This document shows positions 1 through 7,165 of a stretch of 8,238 nt of DNA, one piece after another. The number at the start of each line of letters is the position of its first letter. Positions within the stretch are counted from its first letter, which is position 1. The DNA is taken from assembly GCA_002308215.1 (NCBI GenBank), contig DBVO01000032.1, forward strand, positions 15,341 through 23,578, in the 5' to 3' direction. Origin of the DNA: Christensenella sp. UBA1262 (lineage in GTDB: Bacteria; Bacillota; Clostridia; Christensenellales; CAG-917). Under the pieces are notes generated by a model that saw only the letters and a program-made list of their open reading frames with translations, did no database searches and had not been told where the DNA came from. Position numbers and translations under genes: made by a program.

Positions 1-2
1 CT

Positions 3-641
3 ACACTCACACTTGTTACAAAACGTTTGCCAAAGTATACAGGCATAGCACCTAGAGATACCCAAGTCCTATGCCCAATGAAACGTGGGTCAGCTGGTAT
101 ATATAATATCAACCGTGAATTGCAAAAATCAATTAATCCACCATCACCATCAAAGCGTGAAGTTAGACATGGAGACTTCATTTTCCGTGAGGGTGATAAG
201 GTTATGCAAGTAGTCAATAATTATGACCTTTCATGGAAACAAATCACCGACTTTAGAGTAGATTCTGGCAAGGGTGTATTTAATGGCGATATGGGCACAA
301 TTGAAAGCATCAACACGCAGACTATGCAGTTTACAGTGCGTTTTGATGATGATAAAGTGGCTGTTTATGCAAATGAAGACTTAGATGAGCTTGTGCTTGC
401 ATATGCTGTAACAATTCATAAATCACAAGGTTGTGAGTTTGATTGTGTTGTTATTGCGCTTGATGCAAACTACATGTTGCAAACAAGAAATTTGCTTTAT
501 ACGGCAGTGACACGTGCTAAGAAATTGGTTGTGATTGTTGGGTCAAAAGGGACTATTGCTCGTATGATTCGTAACAACGAAACAGCAAGAAGATACTCGC
601 TACTTTTAAATCTTATAGCAGAGGCATCAAAGAGGTTTTAA
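3..641 (+). CDS. recD2: RecD2-like ATP-dependent DNA helicase, C-terminal part (5' end outside window)
   Basis: The reading frame is open from the first complete codon at 3, so this is the last 212 residues of a longer protein (RecD2 proteins are usually over 700 residues). The visible part is the C-terminal half of helicase domain 2. The segment IHKSQG (about 414-431) within AYAVTIHKSQG is the motif V region of the UvrD/RecD C-terminal fold, and LLYTAVTRAKK (492-524) is motif VI with its arginine finger. KVMQVVNNYD and GVFNGDMG are also typical of RecD2. The family unwinds DNA 5' to 3' using ATP and acts in repair and recombination in the cytoplasm, without RecB or RecC. The N-terminal domains and Walker A lie outside, so RecD2 rather than another SF1B helicase is inferred from these motifs and from the comF neighbour. 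Its stop codon TAA overlaps the comF start by one base (TAATG), indicating coupled translation. The TTG at 27 is an internal codon, not a start. Confidence 0.93.
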   Translation, partial: TLTLVTKRLPKYTGIAPRDTQVLCPMKRGSAGIYNINRELQKSINPPSPSKREVRHGDFIFREGDKVMQVVNNYDLSWKQITDFRVDSGKGVFNGDMGTIESINTQTMQFTVRFDDDKVAVYANEDLDELVLAYAVTIHKSQGCEFDCVVIALDANYMLQTRNLLYTAVTRAKKLVVIVGSKGTIARMIRNNETARRYSLLLNLIAEASKRF

Positions 642-1468
642 TGAAACTTGATTTTGTCAAAAAGTTTTTAAAGGTTGTTGATGACGCACTTTTCCCAAAG
701 AACATCACTTGCGATGCTTGCGGTGGTGAACTTGTTGTTGACACGAAATATCGTCTTTGTGCTAAGTGCATGGAAAAACTGCCTTTGATCTCTGGCCCTG
801 TATGTAAAGTATGTGGAGCACCTTTGGTTGATGACAAGCCAGTTTGTTCAAAATGTAGAGAGGAAGCATATTCATTTGGTTATTCTCGTTCGCCTTTAAT
901 ATATGAAGGTGTTGCGAAGGAACTAATCTATGAAATGAAATATCTAGGGAAAAAATATATAGCTGATACATTAGCAATTATGATGGCTGATTGTTATAAA
1001 GCAAATGAAATGGAAGCCGATGCTGTTGTTTTTGTCCCTATGACTAAAAAGGAACAGAGGAAACGCGGTTTTAATCAGTCTGAGCTTTTAGCAAATGCTG
1101 TAGCGGAAAAATTGGATTTACCAGTTATCCCTGCACTAATTAAAGTTAAAGAAACTCCACCAAAGAAGATAATCGATATAGAGGATCGCAAAAATAAATA
1201 TGACGAAGCGTTTCAATGCGTTTCTGATGATATAAAAGGAAAGAATATTCTTGTTGTAGATGATATTATGTTTGCTGGTGTAACAATTAATGAATCAGCA
1301 AAAACATTACTCGCAGCAGGAGCGAATAGCGTAAATGCATTAGTATGCGCAGTTGATGTTTTCAATCCTAAGAAAGAAGTTACTTCAGATGAAGAAAAAG
1401 AAATGAAGCACGATCAAAAGCTGATGATTGAAAAACAAGATGTCAAAATAGAAATAATTGAAGAATAA
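641..1468 (+). CDS. comF: ComF-family phosphoribosyltransferase-like protein with charged C-terminal tail
   Basis: This 275-residue protein has the ComF layout. An N-terminal zinc-binding region carries four CxxC pairs (C24/C27, C40/C43, C55/C58, C69/C72). A type I phosphoribosyltransferase-like domain follows, with RGFNQSELLA (142-151) and the PRPP-loop region ILVVDDI (203-209). ComF proteins (ComFC/GntX) are needed for DNA uptake in competent bacteria, where they are thought to help bring single-stranded DNA into the cytoplasm; the enzymatic substrate is unknown. The start ATG at 641 is set by the SD AGAGG at 631-635 inside recD2 and by the stop/start overlap. Two things are odd. The loop after the DD pair reads MFAGVT where relatives usually have xTTGAT, and the TPPQ-like motif has lysine (TPPK, 172-175). 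Residues 241-275 are a Glu/Lys-rich extension beyond the usual end of the fold, which makes it longer than the typical roughly 220-240 residues. Family assignment is firm; activity is unknown. Confidence 0.92.
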   Translation: MKLDFVKKFLKVVDDALFPKNITCDACGGELVVDTKYRLCAKCMEKLPLISGPVCKVCGAPLVDDKPVCSKCREEAYSFGYSRSPLIYEGVAKELIYEMKYLGKKYIADTLAIMMADCYKANEMEADAVVFVPMTKKEQRKRGFNQSELLANAVAEKLDLPVIPALIKVKETPPKKIIDIEDRKNKYDEAFQCVSDDIKGKNILVVDDIMFAGVTINESAKTLLAAGANSVNALVCAVDVFNPKKEVTSDEEKEMKHDQKLMIEKQDVKIEIIEE

Positions 1469-1478
1469 CATTCTTCAA
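1458..1478 (+). repeat. Inverted repeat (hairpin) spanning the comF stop codon
   Basis: TTGAAGAAT at 1458-1466 is perfectly complementary to ATTCTTCAA at 1470-1478, with a 3-base loop (AAC). The stem includes the first base of the TAA stop. It has only two G-C pairs and no downstream run of T, so it is a weak terminator candidate at best. An RNA-stability or processing element between comF and secA is equally possible. The repeat is seen directly; its function is inferred. Confidence 0.45.
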
Positions 1479-1504
1479 AATTATAGCAAAAAACGAATTT
1501 TTAA

Positions 1505-1541
1505 TATATGATTAATAATAGCCTTATAGAATAATCATATA
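1505..1541 (+). repeat. Inverted repeat (hairpin) in the secA leader
   Basis: TATATGATTA (1505-1514) pairs perfectly with TAATCATATA (1532-1541), giving a 10-base-pair stem. The interior can add a 4-base-pair stem, ATAA (1515-1518) with TTAT (1524-1527), leaving AGAA bulged and TAGCC as loop. It ends 20 bases before the AAGGAG at 1561-1566. No T-run follows, so it is not a standard terminator. It could be an RNA structure affecting secA translation or a DNA operator. No good sigma-A promoter was recognised in this gap. Confidence 0.45.
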
Positions 1542-1571
1542 AATAATATAGAAAGTCGAAAAGGAGATATT

Positions 1572-4250
1572 ATGGCACTCTTTGACGAAAACAAATCAAG
1601 ATTAAAGAAACTTAGGAAAATCGCAGAGAAAGTTGATGCTTTAGCATCAAAATATCAAGCAATGTCCGACGATGAGCTTAAAGCAATGACGCCTGTTTTT
1701 AAAGAGCGTTTGCAAAATGGTGAGACGCTCGATGATATTTTAGTAGAAGCATTTGCTGTTTGCCGTGAAGCTGCAGACAGAGTTTTGGGCCTCCGTCCAT
1801 TCTTTGTGCAAATTATGGGTGGTATTGCTCTACATCAAGGAAGAATTGCAGAAATGGCCACTGGTGAAGGTAAAACACTTGTTGCTACTATGCCAGCATA
1901 CCTCAATGCACTTGAGGGGAAAGGCGTACACGTTGTCACAGTTAACGATTATTTGACAGTCCGTGACGCAAACTGGATGGGTAAGCTTTATACGTTCCTT
2001 GGCTTATCAGTAGGTGTTATTGTTCCTCAAATGCATCCAGCAGTTAAACAGCAACAATACCTTAGAGATATCACTTATTGTACAAATAACGAACTCGGCT
2101 TTGATTTTCTTAGGGATAATATGATTACATCAAAGGCTCAAAAGCTTCAACGTGAGCTTAACTTTGCTATTGTCGACGAAGTTGACTCAATTCTTATAGA
2201 TGAAGCTAGAACTCCTCTTATAATTTCTGGTAGAGGAGATAAATCAAATGAGCTTTATATACAGGCAGATCGTTTTGCAAAGAAATGCAAAGGTTTTGTA
2301 GTTAGTGAGCCAGAAAGCAAATTGATGAAAAAGCCAGAAGAAATACCTGAGGATGTAGACTTTACAATCAATGAAAAAGAAAGAACAGTTATGCTCACAG
2401 ATAAAGGTGTTGCAGAAGCAGAAAAGTTTTTCAGGATTGATAATCTTACAGATATAGATAATATCGAACTCAACAATCATATCCAACAAGCACTCAAAGC
2501 GAACTATATTATGAAGCGCGACATTAACTATATAGTTAATGAAGGTGAAGTTCTTATAGTCGATGAGTTTACAGGAAGAGTTATGATTGGCCGTCGTTTC
2601 AGCGAAGGTTTGCATCAAGCTATTGAAGCAAAAGAACACGTTGTTATTAGAGATGAAAATCGTACGATTGCTACAATTACATTCCAAAACTTCTTTAGAA
2701 TGTACAAGAAACTCAGCGGTATGACTGGTACAGCTAAGACAGAAGAAGACGAATTCAAAGATATTTATGCATTGGATGTTGTAACAATTCCACCAAACAA
2801 GCCATCACAAAGATTTGATGAACAAGATCAAATTTATACAACAATAAATGGCAAAATTGATGCAATTGTTCAAGATATCATAGATCATCATGCAAATGGC
2901 CAACCAATACTTGTTGGTACTGTAAGCGTTGAAAAATCTGAAAATCTTAGCAAGATATTAAATAAAAAGGGAATATACCATCATGTACTCAATGCAAAGA
3001 ACCATAAACAAGAGTCTGCAATAATTGCTCAAGCAGGTAAACTTAATTCAGTTACTATTGCAACAAATATGGCTGGTCGTGGTACCGATATCATGTTGGG
3101 TGGTAACCCTGAGTACCAAGCAAGACAAAAGATGGAAAAAGACGGATTCCCACTTGAACTTATTGAAGCCGCTGTATCTCCATTAAAGAGTGACAATCCA
3201 GATGTTATAAAGGCTAAAGAAGCCTTTAAGCATCATTATGAATCATTCAAAGCAAATTGTGATGCAGAAAAAGAGAAGGTAATTGAAGCCGGTGGCCTTC
3301 ATATTATTGGCACAGAGCGTCATGAATCTCGACGTATAGATAATCAGCTCCGTGGTCGTGCTGGTCGTCAAGGAGATCCAGGTAGTTCCGTATTCTATAT
3401 CTCACTTGAAGATGATATTGCTAGAATTTTTGGAGGAGATAGACTTAAAGCAGTCACAACTATGTTTAATTTGCCACCAGATCAAGCAATAGCCAATAAG
3501 ATGATTACAAAACAGATTGAGCGTGCTCAACGCATGGTAGAAGGTAGAAACTATGCTGCAAGAAAGCAAGTTCTTAGCTATGATGACGTTATTAATGCTC
3601 AACGTGAGATAATTTATAAAGAACGTGCAAAAGTTTTAGATGGTCTTGATGTTCATGATCAAATTCTTGATATGATAGATGATTTGGCAGAAGAAATTAT
3701 AAGCACACATGCAAATTATAAGATTGACTATCAAACATGGGATTATGAGGCATTCAACCAAGAACTTGAACACAGAATGCTTCCAGAAGGCACAAACCTT
3801 ATGGATATAGACCTTTGTTCATGCTTCAATGTTTATAAACTTAAAGAAGCCGTTATGGATATAGCTCTTAAAGATTATGAAGCAAAAGAAGAAGATGCTA
3901 AAGCAAACGGCATAGACTTTAGAGCAGTGGAAAGACTTGTCTTGTTGAAGACAGTTGACTCCAAGTGGATAGACCATATTGAGTCCATGGATGTATTACG
4001 TCGTGGTATCGGTCTCCGTGGCCTTGGCCAACGTGACCCAGTTCTTGCTTATCGTCAAGAAGGTTGGGATATGTTTGATGATATGGTAAATAGCATTCAC
4101 GTAGGGACAGCATCTGTGCTTATGAAGATGCCATATTATAGTGCAACTGTTGAACAAAGACGCAAAAAAGAAGAGCAAATGGAGCGCGCAAGAAACGCAG
4201 CTATGAGTCAAGCAAACACAAGAAGTTTTGTAAGAAACAAGAAGCATTAG
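1572..4250 (+). CDS. secA: Protein translocase ATPase SecA, lacking the C-terminal zinc-binding tail
   Basis: SecA uses ATP hydrolysis to push unfolded preproteins through the SecYEG channel; it works in the cytoplasm and at the inner face of the membrane. The 892-residue product shows Walker A ATGEGKT (96-102), TVNDYLTVRDA, CTNNELGFDFLRDN, Walker B with DEVD (202-205) in a long IDEARTPLIISG context, GMTGTAKTE (from 383), MAGRGTDIMLGGN (500-512) and QLRGRAGRQGD (592-602). The scaffold/wing segment beginning near KWIDHIESMD (798 onward) follows. About 60 residues lie between LGGN and GGLHIIGTERH in nucleotide-binding domain 2, a variable insertion seen in many Clostridia. The start is supported by AGGAG (1562-1566) five bases before ATG. 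The protein ends at RNKKH, without the usual CPCGSGKKYK-type metal-binding tail, and none is encoded downstream in any plus frame before prfB. The double stop TAG TAG looks natural rather than a frameshift. The downstream prfB neighbour matches other Bacillota. Confidence 0.98.
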   Translation: MALFDENKSRLKKLRKIAEKVDALASKYQAMSDDELKAMTPVFKERLQNGETLDDILVEAFAVCREAADRVLGLRPFFVQIMGGIALHQGRIAEMATGEGKTLVATMPAYLNALEGKGVHVVTVNDYLTVRDANWMGKLYTFLGLSVGVIVPQMHPAVKQQQYLRDITYCTNNELGFDFLRDNMITSKAQKLQRELNFAIVDEVDSILIDEARTPLIISGRGDKSNELYIQADRFAKKCKGFVVSEPESKLMKKPEEIPEDVDFTINEKERTVMLTDKGVAEAEKFFRIDNLTDIDNIELNNHIQQALKANYIMKRDINYIVNEGEVLIVDEFTGRVMIGRRFSEGLHQAIEAKEHVVIRDENRTIATITFQNFFRMYKKLSGMTGTAKTEEDEFKDIYALDVVTIPPNKPSQRFDEQDQIYTTINGKIDAIVQDIIDHHANGQPILVGTVSVEKSENLSKILNKKGIYHHVLNAKNHKQESAIIAQAGKLNSVTIATNMAGRGTDIMLGGNPEYQARQKMEKDGFPLELIEAAVSPLKSDNPDVIKAKEAFKHHYESFKANCDAEKEKVIEAGGLHIIGTERHESRRIDNQLRGRAGRQGDPGSSVFYISLEDDIARIFGGDRLKAVTTMFNLPPDQAIANKMITKQIERAQRMVEGRNYAARKQVLSYDDVINAQREIIYKERAKVLDGLDVHDQILDMIDDLAEEIISTHANYKIDYQTWDYEAFNQELEHRMLPEGTNLMDIDLCSCFNVYKLKEAVMDIALKDYEAKEEDAKANGIDFRAVERLVLLKTVDSKWIDHIESMDVLRRGIGLRGLGQRDPVLAYRQEGWDMFDDMVNSIHVGTASVLMKMPYYSATVEQRRKKEEQMERARNAAMSQANTRSFVRNKKH

Positions 4251-4254
4251 TAGA

Positions 4255-4281
4255 TGTGTATTTTAAGTAGCATTATACACA
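4255..4281 (+). repeat. Short inverted repeat just after secA
   Basis: TGTGTAT (4255-4261) pairs with ATACACA (4275-4281) around a 13-base loop. It is followed by a run of A rather than T on the plus strand, so it does not look like an intrinsic terminator for secA. It may be incidental in such AT-rich DNA, or may protect the secA message end. Confidence 0.35.
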
Positions 4282-4288
4282 AAAAATG

Positions 4289-4317
4289 GTTTATCATCTG
4301 AAAATAGAATGATAAAC
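4289..4317 (+). repeat. Inverted repeat upstream of prfB
   Basis: GTTTATCAT (4289-4297) is perfectly complementary to ATGATAAAC (4309-4317), with an 11-base loop. It ends 19 bases before the AAAGGA (4337-4342) that serves as the prfB ribosome binding site. No T-run follows directly. It could be a leader hairpin or a protein-binding dyad; nothing in the sequence decides between these. Confidence 0.4.
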
Positions 4318-4351
4318 AAGCTGATATGGTTTTTACAAAGGATAAATTATT

Positions 4352-5461
4352 ATGATTGACTATAACGAACAAAGATACAAATTGAAAGATATGCGTGCTG
4401 AAATGGTACGTGCATATGAGAGCATTAATCCAGATAAATGCCGCGCAAGAATCAAAGAATTAGAAGAAGAACAAAATGCTGATGGCTTTTGGAATGATGC
4501 AGATAATGCAAAGAAGGTATCCAAAGAAATTAGCCAACTTCAAAGTAAGATTCAAAAGTTCGAAAAGATGATTGCCCGCATCGACGATATGATTGATACA
4601 GTTGATATCGTTGAGTTAGAAGGAGACGAATCCGAAGACGATAATCTTGTTGCCGGCATTGCTGAACTTAGTGAGCACGTAGAGAGCTTATCTCTTTCAA
4701 CATTACTCAGTGGCAAGTATGATAGTTTAAATGCAATTCTTACATTACACGCAGGTGCAGGAGGCACTGAAGCACAAGACTGGTGCTCCATGCTTTATCG
4801 TATGTATTCTAGGTATGTAGAACGTACAGGTTGGACACTTACAGAACTTGATTTCCTTGCTGGCGATGAAGCTGGTATTAAGAGCGTAACATTTAGAGTA
4901 GAAGGAGATAATGCTTATGGTTATCTCAAAGCAGAAAAAGGCGTGCACAGATTAGTACGTATTTCTCCTTTTGATGCAAATGCAAGACGTCATACATCCT
5001 TCGCTTCACTTGAAGTTATGCCTGAAATCATAGATACAAGCGAAATTGAGATCCGCCCAGAAGATTTGAAGGTAGATACATATCGTTCTGGTGGTGCAGG
5101 CGGGCAACACGTTAATAAGACAGAGAGTGCTATCCGTATTACTCACATTCCAACAGGTATTATAGTAGCTTGCCAAAATGAACGCAGCCAAATCCAAAAC
5201 CGTGAAATGGCAATGCAAATGCTTCGTTCAAAGCTCATAGAAAAGCGTGAGCGTGAACGTGAAGAGGAAGCAGCTGCAATCAGTGGCCAACTTAAAAAGA
5301 TTGAATGGGGTAGCCAAATTCGCTCTTATGTTTTCTGCCCATATACTATGGTTAAAGATCATCGTACGAATTATGAAACTGGTAACGTGCAAGCAGTAAT
5401 GGATGGCGATTTAGACGGCTTCATCAATGAATATTTGAAATTATCATCAATTCAAAAATAA
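4352..5461 (+). CDS. prfB: Peptide chain release factor 2 (RF2), encoded without a frameshift
   Basis: RF2 recognises UGA and UAA stop codons in the ribosomal A site and triggers release of the finished protein. The 369-residue product has the N-terminal helical domain, GAGGTEAQDW (135-144), the SPF stop-codon recognition motif (205-207), the catalytic GGQ (250-252) within SGGAGGQHVNKTESA, and the C-terminal WGSQIRSYV and MDGDLDGFI segments. SPF rather than PxT separates it from RF1. Length is normal (E. coli RF2 is 365 residues). In most bacteria prfB contains an in-frame UGA near codon 25 that needs a +1 shift. Here the whole protein is one frame; codons 24-28 read SINPD (4421-4435), and no CTTTGA is present there. 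The start ATG has AAAGGA nine bases upstream, an SD of moderate strength. It follows secA by 101 bases, as in other Bacillota, and tsaD begins 27 bases after its stop. Confidence 0.98.
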   Translation: MIDYNEQRYKLKDMRAEMVRAYESINPDKCRARIKELEEEQNADGFWNDADNAKKVSKEISQLQSKIQKFEKMIARIDDMIDTVDIVELEGDESEDDNLVAGIAELSEHVESLSLSTLLSGKYDSLNAILTLHAGAGGTEAQDWCSMLYRMYSRYVERTGWTLTELDFLAGDEAGIKSVTFRVEGDNAYGYLKAEKGVHRLVRISPFDANARRHTSFASLEVMPEIIDTSEIEIRPEDLKVDTYRSGGAGGQHVNKTESAIRITHIPTGIIVACQNERSQIQNREMAMQMLRSKLIEKREREREEEAAAISGQLKKIEWGSQIRSYVFCPYTMVKDHRTNYETGNVQAVMDGDLDGFINEYLKLSSIQK

Positions 5462-5468
5462 CCGGTTA
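5459..5468. repeat. Perfect 10-base palindrome at the prfB stop codon
   Basis: TAACCGGTTA is its own reverse complement and begins with the TAA stop of prfB. With no loop it would act as a DNA dyad rather than an RNA hairpin. The central CCGG is conspicuous in otherwise AT-rich spacer DNA. No function can be assigned and chance is possible. Confidence 0.35.
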
Positions 5469-5488
5469 GATATACGAAAAAACAGCAA

Positions 5489-6526
5489 ATGAACAGTCTT
5501 TCTAACAAAGAAAATTTAATAGTGCTTGCAATTGAATCAAGTTGTGATGAGACAGCATGCGCAATCGTTAAAAACGGCAGAGAAGTTCTTGCAAATGTTA
5601 TTGCAACTCAGATAGAAATTCACCGCCGTTTTGGTGGCGTTGTGCCAGAAATCGCAAGTAGAAATCACACACTCGCCATTGAAAATGTGGTTAAAGAAGC
5701 TCTTGATCAAGCGCATATGACTAAAGATGACATCGATGCTATTGCAGTCACGTACGGAGCAGGTTTGCTTGGTGCGTTGCTTGTTGGTGTTAACTTTGCT
5801 AAGGGATTGGCCTATGCCTGGCATAAGCCACTTTTTGCTGTATCACATATTCGTGGACATATTGCTGCAAACTATATAGATAGCGATCTTGAACCACCAT
5901 ATCTTTGTTTGCTAGCAAGTGGTGGTCATACCGCTATTGTTAAAGTTGCAGACTATCAAAAGCTTGAGCTTTTGGGACAAAGCAAAGATGATGCAGCGGG
6001 TGAGGCTTTTGATAAAGTTGCAAGAGTGTTGGGACTTCCATATCCTGGTGGGCCTGAAATTGAAAAACTGGCAAAGTGTGGGACTCCTCGTTTTGATTGC
6101 CCGCTTCCACATCACACAAATGAATTGTATTTCAGTTACAGTGGACTAAAGACATATGTTATAAACCTTGTACATAGCTTTGATCAAAAGGGAATAGAGG
6201 TGCCAAAGGCTGATGTAGCAGCAAGTTTCCAACAAGCAGCCGTTAATCAATTAGTGGATGTTCTTAATCGTGCAATAAAGCAAACTGGCATTAAAAAGAT
6301 TGCCGTTGCGGGTGGTGTAAGCGCAAATTTATTGCTTAGATCTGAGTTTGATAAGCTTGCTAAACAAGGTTGTGATGTTCATTATCCAAAACTTAAATAT
6401 TGCACAGACAACGCATCTATGATCGGAGCAGAGGCCTACCAACTTATTCGTTCGGGTTCAATTGAGAGTGGATTGGATCTTGATGCATGTGCTACCGTTT
6501 TAATAAATGCTTGTTATTCAAATTAG
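5489..6526 (+). CDS. tsaD: tRNA N6-threonylcarbamoyladenosine transferase TsaD
   Basis: TsaD transfers the threonylcarbamoyl group from threonylcarbamoyl-AMP to adenosine 37 of ANN-reading tRNAs, working with TsaB and TsaE in the cytoplasm. The 345-residue protein has the ASKHA/Kae1 signature motifs: LAIESSCDETA (13-23), VVPEIASR (51-58), the metal-binding HIRGH with H120 and H124, ASGGHT (143-148), DDAAGEAFDKVARVLGLPYPGGP (167-189), FSYSGLKT (215-222), VAGGVSANLLLR (273-284) and CTDN with the likely third metal ligand D307. Length matches the family (E. coli 337). One small oddity is YGAGL (89-93), where YGPGL is usual. The ATG at 5489 has no recognisable SD; translation is probably coupled to prfB, whose stop lies 27 bases upstream in the same frame. 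A GTG at 5522 (making the protein begin just before LAIESS) is an alternative start, but it has no better SD. TsaB and TsaE are not in this window. Confidence 0.97.
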   Translation: MNSLSNKENLIVLAIESSCDETACAIVKNGREVLANVIATQIEIHRRFGGVVPEIASRNHTLAIENVVKEALDQAHMTKDDIDAIAVTYGAGLLGALLVGVNFAKGLAYAWHKPLFAVSHIRGHIAANYIDSDLEPPYLCLLASGGHTAIVKVADYQKLELLGQSKDDAAGEAFDKVARVLGLPYPGGPEIEKLAKCGTPRFDCPLPHHTNELYFSYSGLKTYVINLVHSFDQKGIEVPKADVAASFQQAAVNQLVDVLNRAIKQTGIKKIAVAGGVSANLLLRSEFDKLAKQGCDVHYPKLKYCTDNASMIGAEAYQLIRSGSIESGLDLDACATVLINACYSN

Positions 6527-6635
6527 TTTACTTAATTTGTGTTTGAACAATAATAAATTATAGTTTTAATCATTTATTTTGAATTATATCATGATTTTTA
6601 CAAAATTGCGACATATTAGTTTTTTAAGGAACTAT
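6527..6635. other. AT-rich convergent junction between tsaD and the lipoprotein gene
   Basis: The ends of tsaD (plus) and the lipoprotein gene (minus) face each other across 109 AT-rich bases. The clearest structure is an all-AT stem, AATAAAT (6552-6558) with ATTTATT (6572-6578). A second weak option is AATCAT (6568-6573) with ATGATT (6591-6596) followed by TTTA. Either could contribute to termination, but neither is a convincing intrinsic terminator. No gene is visible here. Confidence 0.4.
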
Positions 6636-7163
6636 TTATTCCCAAAAATGCATCAATTCTTCAAGCGCTTTTGCTATTTGAGACATGTTTTCTGACAATG
6701 TATAATACTCAACACTATACCTTCTGCATATTGATAACACGTGGCCTTCAGTTCTAATTTTGAGCGCCAGGTTATCGCTTTTTATAGTGATCGCTATATA
6801 ACCTGTTATACTCAGTTGTGGTTCTTCAAAAGATGCGCCACCTAAATTTATTGAGATGCTGCTGTATGGATATTCTTCTTTTAATTCTCCAATAGCATTT
6901 AACAAATCTTTTGTTTTATCTTTAACAAAAGATAATTCATTGTTTGGGACTATATAACTTTTGGGTGGGTATGAATAAAGACTCCCCAAATATCTAACTA
7001 ATTCAATATCGGATGCTGAATCAATTAATTGTATTTCTTCTTGGCTTAATACTTGGGTGATGGGTTTGGTTTTATTTTGTTTTTCAGTAGTTTCATTAGC
7101 GCATCCAACAAGAATGCACATTATTCCACACAGAATTATAAAAAAGACAAATAGTTTTTTCAT
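6636..7163 (-). CDS. Small lipoprotein of unknown function
   Basis: From ATG at 7163 the product has 175 residues. It begins with two lysines, a hydrophobic stretch (4-19) and a lipobox LVGC (18-21), so it should be cleaved before C21, lipidated and anchored on the outer face of the membrane. A polar, lysine-rich linker (about 22-35) follows, then a predicted mixed alpha/beta domain of about 140 residues. This includes beta-like segments around SSISINLGG and LSITGYIAITIKSD and ends in a likely helix MSQIAKALEELMHFWE. I do not recognise the domain. The gene is the second of a minus-strand pair: its start lies 15 bases after the stop of the secreted peptidase-like gene, so the two are almost certainly co-transcribed. 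A longer GTG start at 7169 is disfavoured because the GTG lies inside the SD. A role as chaperone, anchor or inhibitor of the exported partner is only inferred from gene order. Confidence 0.85.
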   Translation of the reverse strand: MKKLFVFFIILCGIMCILVGCANETTEKQNKTKPITQVLSQEEIQLIDSASDIELVRYLGSLYSYPPKSYIVPNNELSFVKDKTKDLLNAIGELKEEYPYSSISINLGGASFEEPQLSITGYIAITIKSDNLALKIRTEGHVLSICRRYSVEYYTLSENMSQIAKALEELMHFWE

Positions 7164-7165
7164 GT

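Noticed and set aside
1458..1478. Intrinsic terminator for recD2-comF
   Set aside because: The hairpin is clear, but it has only two G-C pairs and no downstream T-run, so I list it as an inverted repeat rather than a terminator.
1500..1560. Sigma-A promoter for secA
   Set aside because: Several TATA-like strings occur, but none has a -35-like hexamer at 16-19 bases; in DNA this AT-rich they are expected by chance.
2244..2687. 147-codon open frame on the minus strand inside secA
   Set aside because: It lies wholly antisense to conserved secA sequence, has no recognisable domain, and its Phe/Asn/Ile-rich composition is what the reverse of AT-rich codons gives.
5537..5824. 95-codon open frame on the minus strand inside tsaD
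   Set aside because: It is antisense to the conserved TsaD motifs, has no SD and shows no recognisable protein features.
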